Made by a program: the position numbers and the translations under genes | The notes under the pieces: model-generated | Told to the model about the DNA's origin: nothing | Seen by the model: only the letters and a program-made list of their open reading frames with translations | Databases searched by the model: none | NCBI GenBank assembly: GCA_017940415.1 | Contig: JAGAYR010000045.1 | Coordinates: 1 to 64,000, forward strand | Direction: 5' to 3' | DNA: 64,000 nt | Source: Lachnospiraceae bacterium | GTDB lineage: Bacteria; Bacillota; Clostridia; Lachnospirales; Lachnospiraceae | Shown here: positions 31,936 through 40,159 of the stretch, one piece after another | Numbering within the stretch: position 1 is the first letter of the stretch | Layout of the letters: every line of letters starts with the position of its first letter

Positions 31936-34443
31936 ATGATCGTAAAACTTGCACTTGATGAAAAAAGAGAAGAGAAGCTGGGTAATAAAGGAAAATTCCT
32001 CCTTCAGATGAAAAAAGAGGGATTTAATGTTCCCGGCGGATTCATTCTTGATACGGATGTATATGATGAGGTTATGGCTGCAAACTCTATTGATTTAACT
32101 GTTTGCAATCAACTTAAGAAATTAAACAAAGATAATGTTAAAGAAATCTCGGAAGCGGTTAACGAGCTGCTTGATAAAGTAAAAATACCTGCGGATATTT
32201 CATCACAGATTGAAAAGCTGTCGGACGGAGATAAACTTTACGCCGTAAGAAGCAGCGGAAATATGGAGGATCTGGAAGAGTATTCTTTTGCGGGACAGTA
32301 CGATACTTTTCTCAATGTAAAAAAGGAAGAGATCGGAGAAAAGATTATCGCTTGCTACAGATCCATGTTCGGAGAAGTGCTTCTTCAGTATGTTGCAAAT
32401 AACGGTATCGATGCCCCTTCCATGAAAATGTCGGTTGTGGTTCAGGAGATGGTAGACGCTACCCTCAGCGGAATCTGTTTCACCATAGATCCGGTAAACG
32501 GTTTTGATAAGGAAATGCTTATCGAAGTTTCGGAAGGTTTGGGTGAAAACATCGTAAGCGGAAAAACCGCACCCGAACAGTACTTCTATGATTGGTATGA
32601 CAAAAAAGAAGTCAGAAGAAATAAAGACAATAAGTTCCTTAATGAAGAAACAGTAGAAAAATATGCCGGAGTGTTTTCGGATATTCAGCATTTCTTCGGA
32701 TATCCCTGCGATATAGAGTTTGCAATAGCTGATGAAAAACTCTATATTCTTCAGGCCCGCAGGATCACCAAGATCGGATACAACGGAATAACGGATATGT
32801 GGACCACTGCGGATTTCAAAGATGGAGGTGTATCCGCAACAGTATGTACTCCCTATATGTGGAGCCTTTATGAATACATATGGGAGTTTGCTCTTCGCTC
32901 ATTCATAGTGAAATCGGAAATATTGAAAGATGAAGAGCTTCCTAAGAAACTTGGCGAGATGTTCTACGGACGTCCCTACTGGAATATGTCCGCAGTTAAA
33001 AAGGCCATGAGCCAGGTCATCGGATATAAGGAAAGAGAATTTGATAACGAGTACGGAATCATCGGTGATTATGAAGGAGACGGACAGACCACAAAGATCA
33101 CTCCTTCTTCCGTATCCAGGATGATCAGAATAGTTATCAAGCAGAGCAAGATCCTAAAAGGAAGAAGAGAGAATAACCAAAGATACAAGGATGAACTCCT
33201 GGATCAGTATTATAAATATAAGGAAAAATATGATGCGGGAAAGATCGAGAATATAGAAAAAGATTTCTATAACATCACGAAAAAGACTTATCTCAGAAGT
33301 GAGACAACATATTTCTGGCAGATATTTATCAACACGATTCATCAGTCACTTTATAAGGACAGCCTGCTTAAATATGTGACGGAGAGCGAATATCTGTCTC
33401 TTCTGGGAAATATAGACAATATTTCACATCTGCTTCCCTTCTATGAAATGTGGGATGCTACCAGACAGATACGTAAAGATGAGAAGGCATTTTCTTATTG
33501 GAAAGAAAAGAGCACACAGGTTATTGCAAAGGAATTATCGTCCAAAGAAAATTTCATGCCTGCGGTTAAAGATATCATCGATAAGTACGGATATCACTCC
33601 GATAAAGAATTGGATATAACTTATCCCTGCTATTATGAAGAACCGGAAACGGTAATTCAGATGGTGAAGGACATGGTTATCCTGGAAGACTCCTATTCCC
33701 CTCTGGAGGATAAAGAGAACGGTCACAAGATGTACCTTGAGGTGTTTGAGAAAGTAAAAGGCAAGGTATCCGAGCGTACATTCCGTAAGGTTGAGAAGAA
33801 AGTATCCGGAATGAGGAAGATGCTTTGGTGGAGAGAAGAGTTCAGAGACGTATCCACCAGATTCTATTACATGCTCAGAGTATATACCATGGAGTATGCA
33901 AAGCATCTTGTTCAGAAAGGGGTTCTGAAAGATGCGGGAGATGTCTGGTTTTTGAAAGTCGGGGATCTTTGGGATTATATCGATGGCAATAATACCGGTG
34001 ATGACCTCAGAGAAATCATCGGTAAGAACAGATATTATTACGATTGCTACAGAAATTATATAAGCGATAACGAGATAGGAACCGTATTCTCCAGACACAG
34101 AGACGATGCGAAAATTAAGGACTCTTCAATAAAGGGTCTTGGTGCAAATAACGGATGCGTTACCGCAACAGCAAGAGTGATCGAAGACTTTACGCAGATA
34201 GACAGATTGCAGGAGGGGGATATTCTGGTCACCAGATTTACCGACACAGGATGGACTCCCAAGTTTGCGATCCTGTCGGGAATCGTAACCGAGTATGGCG
34301 GAATACTTTGTCATGCAGCAATCGTTTCGAGAGAGTATGGAATCCCTGCAATCGTATGCTGCAAGGATGCAATGCAAAAGATCAGAGACGGGCAGACTGT
34401 TACCATAGACGGAAGTACCGGAACCGTAACGATAGTTAAATGA
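31936..34443 (+). CDS. Rifampin-phosphotransferase-like / PEP-synthase-like dikinase 1
   Basis: An 835-residue protein with three parts: an N-terminal ATP-grasp PEP/pyruvate-binding domain (about 1-285, with YAVRSSGNMEDLEEYSFAGQY and ILQARR), a long middle region (about 290-740) without similarity to known domains, and a C-terminal swivelling phosphohistidine domain (about 750-835) with GGILCHAAIVSRE carrying the catalytic His. This order matches rifampin phosphotransferase: ATP phosphorylates the His, which passes the phosphate to a substrate held by the middle domain. There is no TIM-barrel PEP domain. GGAG gives a start at 31936; ATG 31924 is too close to it. Context suggests a lipid, polyprenol or polyol substrate (inference). 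Confidence 0.85.
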   Translation: MIVKLALDEKREEKLGNKGKFLLQMKKEGFNVPGGFILDTDVYDEVMAANSIDLTVCNQLKKLNKDNVKEISEAVNELLDKVKIPADISSQIEKLSDGDKLYAVRSSGNMEDLEEYSFAGQYDTFLNVKKEEIGEKIIACYRSMFGEVLLQYVANNGIDAPSMKMSVVVQEMVDATLSGICFTIDPVNGFDKEMLIEVSEGLGENIVSGKTAPEQYFYDWYDKKEVRRNKDNKFLNEETVEKYAGVFSDIQHFFGYPCDIEFAIADEKLYILQARRITKIGYNGITDMWTTADFKDGGVSATVCTPYMWSLYEYIWEFALRSFIVKSEILKDEELPKKLGEMFYGRPYWNMSAVKKAMSQVIGYKEREFDNEYGIIGDYEGDGQTTKITPSSVSRMIRIVIKQSKILKGRRENNQRYKDELLDQYYKYKEKYDAGKIENIEKDFYNITKKTYLRSETTYFWQIFINTIHQSLYKDSLLKYVTESEYLSLLGNIDNISHLLPFYEMWDATRQIRKDEKAFSYWKEKSTQVIAKELSSKENFMPAVKDIIDKYGYHSDKELDITYPCYYEEPETVIQMVKDMVILEDSYSPLEDKENGHKMYLEVFEKVKGKVSERTFRKVEKKVSGMRKMLWWREEFRDVSTRFYYMLRVYTMEYAKHLVQKGVLKDAGDVWFLKVGDLWDYIDGNNTGDDLREIIGKNRYYYDCYRNYISDNEIGTVFSRHRDDAKIKDSSIKGLGANNGCVTATARVIEDFTQIDRLQEGDILVTRFTDTGWTPKFAILSGIVTEYGGILCHAAIVSREYGIPAIVCCKDAMQKIRDGQTVTIDGSTGTVTIVK

Positions 34444-34456
34444 TAGGAGAATGATC

Positions 34457-35071
34457 TTGAAAAGAATCGTTGGATTTTGGAACCCGTCGGTAATCCTTAC
34501 ATATATCGGAATGAGCTTTGCGGTAGCAGGAATGTTTCTGGCTGTAAGTTCGAAGATCAATTACAGTTTTATCTGTCTTGTTCTTTGCGGGATATGCGAT
34601 CTGTTTGACGGCAGCGTAGCCAGGAAGTTTAAGAGAAGCGATGAAGAAAAAGCATTCGGAATAGAACTTGATTCACTTGTTGATGTTATCAGCTTTATCG
34701 CACTTCCTGTCACTATCTTTTTGAATATAGGATTTGTGACACCGGTTCATCTCATCCTGTACATAATCTATTCCATAGCCGGAATAGCAAGACTGGGTTA
34801 TTTTAACGTAATCGATGCGGACGGCGAGGGCCCGGTAAACCATTACACAGGTCTTCCCATCACATATGCGGCGCTCGTATTTTCAATCATGTATCTGTCT
34901 GTGAACATACTTACGGAAAATGCATTTGTGATCGTATATACACTTTCAATGGCTGTTGTGACAGTCCTTGAAGTATTGAAGATAAAGATTGCAAAACCAA
35001 AAGGACTTGCTTATGTGTTTTTCGGAGTGTTGGCCATAGCTGTGATCACAATGTACATAATTACAATATGA
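34457..35071 (+). CDS. pssA: CDP-alcohol phosphatidyltransferase (PssA-like)
   Basis: A 204-residue integral membrane enzyme with the CDP-alcohol phosphotransferase signature D-x2-D-G-x2-A-R-x8-9-G-x3-D-x3-D, read here as CDLFDGSVARKF through FGIELDSLVD. It condenses a CDP-lipid with an alcohol, most probably serine, because a decarboxylase follows directly. TTG 34457 with GGAG at 7 nt is preferred over ATG 34451, which touches the ribosome binding site. About six helices. The same pair works in bacteria (PssA/Psd) and archaea (archaetidylserine synthase/decarboxylase), so the headgroup but not the tail can be predicted. Its TGA overlaps the ATG of psd. Confidence 0.85.
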   Translation: MKRIVGFWNPSVILTYIGMSFAVAGMFLAVSSKINYSFICLVLCGICDLFDGSVARKFKRSDEEKAFGIELDSLVDVISFIALPVTIFLNIGFVTPVHLILYIIYSIAGIARLGYFNVIDADGEGPVNHYTGLPITYAALVFSIMYLSVNILTENAFVIVYTLSMAVVTVLEVLKIKIAKPKGLAYVFFGVLAIAVITMYIITI

Positions 35072-35928
35072 AGATATACGACAGGAAGACAAAAGAGTAT
35101 GAGGAAATTGTTCAATACGGACAAGGAGCCTTGAAATTTCTGTACGGAAATTTCTTTGGAAGAGTGCTTCTTAGAATCGCCGTATCCCCTTTTGTATCGT
35201 GTATATACGGAAAAGTAAATTCGGGCAAAGCCAGCAGGAAGAAGATACCGGAATTTATAGAATCAAACAAGATCAAGATGGAAGACTTTGAGGACAGAGA
35301 ATATATTTCCTTCAATGACTTCTTCACCAGAAAGCTTCGAGACGGAGCAAGGATTCCGGACCCGGGTGAAAACAGACTGATCTCTCCTGCAGATGCCAAA
35401 CTGCTTATTTATGATATAGACGACAAAACACGTATAGATATAAAAGGCAGATCTTATTCAATGGAAGAAATCGTGCCGGGCATGAAAGATCTCGGAGAAT
35501 ATGCCGGAGGAAAATGCCTTGTATATCGTCTTTGTGTGGATGATTATCACAGGTATTGTTTTATAGATGACGGAACGCTGACCAAGTCGAAATTCATAAA
35601 AGGAAAACTTCACACCGTAAGTCCTCTGTCTTCTGCTTATAAAATATATAAGGAAAATTCAAGAGTGATAAACATTCTGTCTACGGTTCATTTCGGAGAA
35701 GTGATCCATATCGAAGTGGGTGCTCTTTTGATCGGTAAGATAGTAAACAGAGATGTTAAGAGTTTTAAAAAAGGGGAAGAAAAAGGTTTTTTCGAACCCG
35801 GAGGTTCTACCATCGTACAGCTGTTTAAGAAAGATGCTGTAAGGATGGATGAGGATCTGCTCAGGATGAGCGCGGATCATATCGAAACAAAAGTTTTGTA
35901 CGGAGAAGGAGTCGGAACCACATGCTGA
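35068..35928 (+). CDS. psd: Phosphatidylserine-decarboxylase family enzyme
   Basis: A 286-residue PSD homologue that turns a serine head group into ethanolamine. The autocleavage site is GGST (Ser about 247), which would become the pyruvoyl group of the small alpha chain. Upstream motifs include SPADAKL, DYHRYCFIDDGTL and VHFGEVIHIEVGALLIGKI. Length is typical of Firmicute PSD. It follows the CDP-alcohol transferase with a 4-nt overlap and itself overlaps the UbiA gene by 7 nt. The archaeal archaetidylserine decarboxylases belong to the same family, so the product could be an ethanolamine ester of an unusual lipid. Confidence 0.9.
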   Translation: MKIYDRKTKEYEEIVQYGQGALKFLYGNFFGRVLLRIAVSPFVSCIYGKVNSGKASRKKIPEFIESNKIKMEDFEDREYISFNDFFTRKLRDGARIPDPGENRLISPADAKLLIYDIDDKTRIDIKGRSYSMEEIVPGMKDLGEYAGGKCLVYRLCVDDYHRYCFIDDGTLTKSKFIKGKLHTVSPLSSAYKIYKENSRVINILSTVHFGEVIHIEVGALLIGKIVNRDVKSFKKGEEKGFFEPGGSTIVQLFKKDAVRMDEDLLRMSADHIETKVLYGEGVGTTC

Positions 35929-36821
35929 AGAGAATGCATATATATATGAAGGAAAGATATCCGCTTATTTCAAGACTGATACTCGGACTCATTGTCTTTC
36001 TTGAAATACATTTCATCATTCTTCTTAACGAGGGAGTTACTCAGTTTAAGATAGGCATGCAGGAAATAACCGGTGCATATACGGTTTTTGCGTTTCTGCT
36101 TTGGCTGAGGATTGCGGATGACCTGAAGGATTTTGAAACGGATAAGGTATTGTTCCCTGACAGACCTTTGGCAAGAGGCGCCGTATATAAGAAGGATGTA
36201 ATGATTCTGTGCGTATTTTTTGAGATCATAGCGGTTGTATTAAATGTAATTTACATGAATAACCTGCTGTTCTTTGGCATCCTCTACGGTTACGGATATC
36301 TCATGAGTAAGTGGTTTTTTCAAAGAGCCAAGATTCAGCCTTCACTTCCCCTTGCTCTGGTCACCCACAATCCTGTTCAGATGTTTGTGAATCTGTATAT
36401 TATTTCTTTCACGGTCATAAAATATGATCTTCGTGCGGTTTCACTTACCACATGCATGACCTTATGGACCCTCTATTTTCCTGCACTTATATGGGAAGTT
36501 TCCCGTAAGATAAAAGCTCCCAAAGACGAAAATGATTACACCACGTATTCGAAACTGTTCGGATATAAAAGATCTACACGCTTTGTCATGATACTGACTA
36601 TTGTGGATATAATCACAAATTTCATTCTCGTCTTCAGACTTAATAAGATCTCGATTGTAGTATTATTTCTCCTTGTTTCCTGGATGACCTGGAAGTTTAT
36701 TCAGTACATGAAAGATCCTGAGAAATTTGTTCTTGTTGAAAAAGTCGAAAGATACACATATCTACAGGAATCAACAATGCTGCTTACAATAGTGGCTTTC
36801 CTGCTTTTCGGAAGGATATAG
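35922..36821 (+). CDS. UbiA-superfamily prenyltransferase
   Basis: A 299-residue protein with about eight helices. The first Asp-rich motif is DDLKDFETD (residues 66-74), matching N/D-D-x2-D-x3-D, followed by PDRPLARG. The second conserved loop is WEVSRKIKAPKDENDYTTYSK (about 191-211), in place of the canonical DxxxD. UbiA enzymes move a prenyl chain onto an aromatic or, in DGGGP synthase, onto a glycerol phosphate. No quinone-pathway genes are nearby. Between a CDP-lipid pathway and a dikinase, it probably attaches an isoprenoid chain to a lipid precursor; acceptor and chain length are unknown. Confidence 0.82.
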   Translation: MLKRMHIYMKERYPLISRLILGLIVFLEIHFIILLNEGVTQFKIGMQEITGAYTVFAFLLWLRIADDLKDFETDKVLFPDRPLARGAVYKKDVMILCVFFEIIAVVLNVIYMNNLLFFGILYGYGYLMSKWFFQRAKIQPSLPLALVTHNPVQMFVNLYIISFTVIKYDLRAVSLTTCMTLWTLYFPALIWEVSRKIKAPKDENDYTTYSKLFGYKRSTRFVMILTIVDIITNFILVFRLNKISIVVLFLLVSWMTWKFIQYMKDPEKFVLVEKVERYTYLQESTMLLTIVAFLLFGRI

Positions 36822-36822
36822 G

Positions 36823-39081
36823 ATGTACGGCAGTAAAGCAGATAATTTAATAAAATTGAGAGATGCGAGTTTTAACGTGCCTGCATTTGAGATAATTGAA
36901 TTCGATGAAGAATATGACGAGAAAAGATTCGAATCTCACAGCGGATCCGTAGCCGTAAGAAGCTGCTGCAATCTCGAAGACGGAGCGGATCAAAGCTTTG
37001 CCGGACAATTCTCTACATATTTGAATGTTAAGCCTGATGAGATATCCGGGAAAATAACCGCGTGCAGAAATTCCGTTAATACCGACAGCGTTATTGCGTA
37101 CATGGATAAGTATGGGATAAAACCCGAAGAACTCAAAATGTGCGTCATCGTTCAGGATATGGTGGATGCGGATAAGGCAGGGGTAATATTTACTTCCAAT
37201 CCTCAGGGGCTGCTTAATGAATCCGTTATCGCCTGTGCAAAAGGTCTTGGTGAGGGAGTAGTTTCAGGCTCTTCGGATACGACAACATACTATTATCATC
37301 AGACGGATAAATTATATTATTACGAAGGAAAAGAAGATCTTCTTTCAAATGATGAGATCGAAGAGCTGATCAAAGTATCATCCGAGATTAAAAATGTTTT
37401 GGGAGAGTATCTGGATATTGAGTTTGCATTTTCTAATGGCAAACTCTACATATTGCAGGCAAGACCCATCACCACATTAAAGGGAACAGATCCGCTCATT
37501 CTGGATAACAGCAATATAGTGGAAAGCTATCCCGGATTGTCTCTTCCTCTTACTGTTTCTTTTGTACATATGGTTTACAGCGGTGTGTTCAGAGGAGTGA
37601 GCAGAAGAGTTCTTAAGAATGAAAAAGAATTAAATAAGCATACCGATGTGTTTAACAATATGGTTGGCGATGCAAACGGAAGGATGTACTACAAGATAAG
37701 TAACTGGTACACGGTTTTGAAATTCCTTCCTTTTAACAAGAAGATAATTCCCGTATGGCAGGAGATGCTGGGAGTTAAGAATAAATCGGTAAGCAATAAA
37801 GAGGTCAGACTTAATCCCTGTGTACGTTTCATGACGTATGTTAACTCCTTCTATGAGCTTGTTTCTGTTCCGAGACATATGAAGGCTCTCGAAAGAGAAT
37901 TCATACGTGTTAACGATCATTTCTATAATACATATGATCCGGATATGGATCTTAAAGATCTGATCGCATTGTATGACGAAGTAAGAGAAAAGCTTTTAAG
38001 TATCTGGGATGTGACTCTTCTCAATGATATGTATGCTTTTATCTATACCGGTCTTGTAAAGAGCAGGCTTCGAAAAAAATGCGGCCGGGATGATGCTTAT
38101 ATAAATAAGTATATATCCGGTATATCGGACATCGAGAGTATGAAACCGGTAAAAGCACTTATCGAACTTGCTTACAAAAAGGATGAGCTCTCAGATGAGG
38201 AGTATGACAAGTGCCGGCTGGAATATATCAGATTATACGGTGACAGAAATCTTGAAGAGTTAAAACTGGAAAGAAGAACCTTCAGATCCACGCCGTCTCT
38301 TCTGGATGAAAGAATAGCTGAATACAGAAAAGATCCGGAAAGGCTTAAAAAAATGTATTCGGATATTAACCGGAATGAACAGGTGCGTATAAAATCCGAT
38401 CCCTTAACACGGTTCCTTGGAAAAAGATGTGCTGTGGGAATCGCGGGAAGAGAAAAATCAAGACTTAACAGAAGCAGAATATATGGCATTGTAAGACTTA
38501 TCTTCGATACCATGGGTGAAAGATTTGCAAAAAGCGGTTTGATAGAAAAGCCGGGTGACATATATTATCTTACGGTAGAAGAAGCATTTTCCATGGCAGA
38601 TACACCGAAGGATATGAAATCTGTGGTCACGGACAGAAAAGATGCATATTCCATATATAAGAGGCTTCCTGCTTATACAAGACTTATCTTCGAAGATAAA
38701 GAATTTGATAAGAGACACACGAGTGTTAATTCGTATAAGAAGAAAAACGCCGAGAATGTTCTTCAGGGAGTTCCCTGTTCGGGAAGCATTGCCGAGGGTG
38801 AAGCTCTTGTGATTTCTTCCCCCGATGATGCGCATGATGTTAAGGATAAAATACTTGTTACCAAGATGACTGATCCGGGATGGGTATTTTTACTTGCTAC
38901 TGCTAAGGGAGTTATATCGGAAAAGGGATCTTTATTATCGCATACGGCGATCATCTCAAGAGAATTGAATATCCCGTCCGTTGTAGGTGTCGAAAAGCTG
39001 ACGGATACGATCAAAACGGGAGACATGATCCGGATGGACGGCGGAAGCGGAAGAATAGAGATCATAGGGAGAGCCTTATGA
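36823..39081 (+). CDS. Rifampin-phosphotransferase-like / PEP-synthase-like dikinase 2
   Basis: A 752-residue relative of the dikinase at 31936. The ATP-grasp domain (about 1-220) includes VAVRSCCNLEDGADQSFAGQF and YILQARPITTL, but lacks about 50 N-terminal residues present in the first. The middle region (about 230-660) differs strongly. The C-terminal phosphohistidine domain has GSLLSHTAIISRELNIPS with the catalytic His about 707. The catalytic pieces are intact, so it should phosphorylate a different substrate from its partner. It starts 1 nt after the UbiA gene and ends in a 4-nt overlap with the GNAT gene. Confidence 0.83.
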   Translation: MYGSKADNLIKLRDASFNVPAFEIIEFDEEYDEKRFESHSGSVAVRSCCNLEDGADQSFAGQFSTYLNVKPDEISGKITACRNSVNTDSVIAYMDKYGIKPEELKMCVIVQDMVDADKAGVIFTSNPQGLLNESVIACAKGLGEGVVSGSSDTTTYYYHQTDKLYYYEGKEDLLSNDEIEELIKVSSEIKNVLGEYLDIEFAFSNGKLYILQARPITTLKGTDPLILDNSNIVESYPGLSLPLTVSFVHMVYSGVFRGVSRRVLKNEKELNKHTDVFNNMVGDANGRMYYKISNWYTVLKFLPFNKKIIPVWQEMLGVKNKSVSNKEVRLNPCVRFMTYVNSFYELVSVPRHMKALEREFIRVNDHFYNTYDPDMDLKDLIALYDEVREKLLSIWDVTLLNDMYAFIYTGLVKSRLRKKCGRDDAYINKYISGISDIESMKPVKALIELAYKKDELSDEEYDKCRLEYIRLYGDRNLEELKLERRTFRSTPSLLDERIAEYRKDPERLKKMYSDINRNEQVRIKSDPLTRFLGKRCAVGIAGREKSRLNRSRIYGIVRLIFDTMGERFAKSGLIEKPGDIYYLTVEEAFSMADTPKDMKSVVTDRKDAYSIYKRLPAYTRLIFEDKEFDKRHTSVNSYKKKNAENVLQGVPCSGSIAEGEALVISSPDDAHDVKDKILVTKMTDPGWVFLLATAKGVISEKGSLLSHTAIISRELNIPSVVGVEKLTDTIKTGDMIRMDGGSGRIEIIGRAL

Positions 39082-40139
39082 AACTTGTTAGAGTAGGATC
39101 CGAGAAATCAAATATCAAAAGATTTGTAGATCTTCCAAAGAAGCTGTATTCCTCTAAGGATAATATGGAAAGTGCTTCTCAGATGAAATCTTTGCTGGAA
39201 GGAACTCATCATTTATCCAAGTATTTCAATCTGGATGCATATCTGATCCTCAGAGATGATGAGACGGCCGGAAGATTTGCAATAACCACATATCCGGATG
39301 ATACAACCGCATATCTGGGATTTTTCGAATGCATCAACGATAAAGATGTATCCTCTTTCCTTTTTTCGGAAGCGGAGAAAATAGCCAAAGAAAAAAAGTG
39401 TTCCGTTATCGTCGGACCGGTTGATGCTTCTTTTTGGCTTAAGTACAGGTTGAAGATCAATAATTTTGATCTGCAGCCTTATACGGGAGAGCCTTATAAC
39501 AAGGACTACTATCTTGAGCTGTTCCAAAACAGCGGATATGAGATCAGTGAGCATTATACTTCCAGTGCATTCAGGTCCGTGGGTGAAGATTACGTAAATG
39601 AGAAATTCGAAAACAGATATAAGGAATTTCTGGCACAGGGATATAAAATAGAAAGCCCCAAGACCGAAGAATATGAAAAAGCCGTGGAGGAAGTATATAC
39701 ACTTATTACTGAGCTTTACAGTGATTTTCCGATATATAAAAACGTTTCCAAAGAAGACTTCTGCGAAATGTTCAAAAGTTATAAGACCATTATGAACATG
39801 AGCATGACTAAGATGGCTTATTACAACGGAAAGGCAGTTGGATTTTATATAAGCCTTCCGGATTACGGAAACAGAGTATATCATGCGGGGCTTCTTGATG
39901 TTCCGGGTATTCTGAAGACAAGAAAGCATCCTGACAGATATGTAATGCTGTACATGGGCGTGGATCAAAAACACAGAGGCCTGGGAAAAGCTCTTGTATA
40001 TGCGATCATGAAGGAGCTTATGCAAAGCGGACTTCCAAGCATAGGAGCTCTTGCAAGAGACGGTAAGGTTACACAGAATTATGCAGAGGAAGAAAAGACG
40101 AGCATTTATGAATATGTACTTCTGAAGCATGAATTATAA
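39078..40139 (+). CDS. GNAT-superfamily protein of double-domain length
   Basis: A 353-residue protein. The C-terminal half has a GNAT pattern: MAYYNGKAVGFYIS strand, then MLYMGVDQKHRGLGKALVYAIMKEL with the acyl-CoA loop H-R-G-L-G-K. The N-terminal half (FNLDAYLILRDDETAGRFAITTY, then IVGPVDASFWLKY) reads like a second, degenerate GNAT fold. This length resembles acyl- or aminoacyl-transferring GNAT relatives more than small-molecule acetyltransferases. The next gene encodes an acid:AMP ligase, so it may transfer an activated acyl group to the amine of an ethanolamine-type head group. That is inference. Confidence 0.75.
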   Translation: MKLVRVGSEKSNIKRFVDLPKKLYSSKDNMESASQMKSLLEGTHHLSKYFNLDAYLILRDDETAGRFAITTYPDDTTAYLGFFECINDKDVSSFLFSEAEKIAKEKKCSVIVGPVDASFWLKYRLKINNFDLQPYTGEPYNKDYYLELFQNSGYEISEHYTSSAFRSVGEDYVNEKFENRYKEFLAQGYKIESPKTEEYEKAVEEVYTLITELYSDFPIYKNVSKEDFCEMFKSYKTIMNMSMTKMAYYNGKAVGFYISLPDYGNRVYHAGLLDVPGILKTRKHPDRYVMLYMGVDQKHRGLGKALVYAIMKELMQSGLPSIGALARDGKVTQNYAEEEKTSIYEYVLLKHEL

Positions 40140-40159
40140 GTATTTAAAGGGGAGCAAAT

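Noticed and set aside
39213-40130. 305-codon open frame on the - strand opposite the GNAT gene
   Set aside because: Same reason; the + strand gene is coupled to its neighbours and has clear GNAT motifs.
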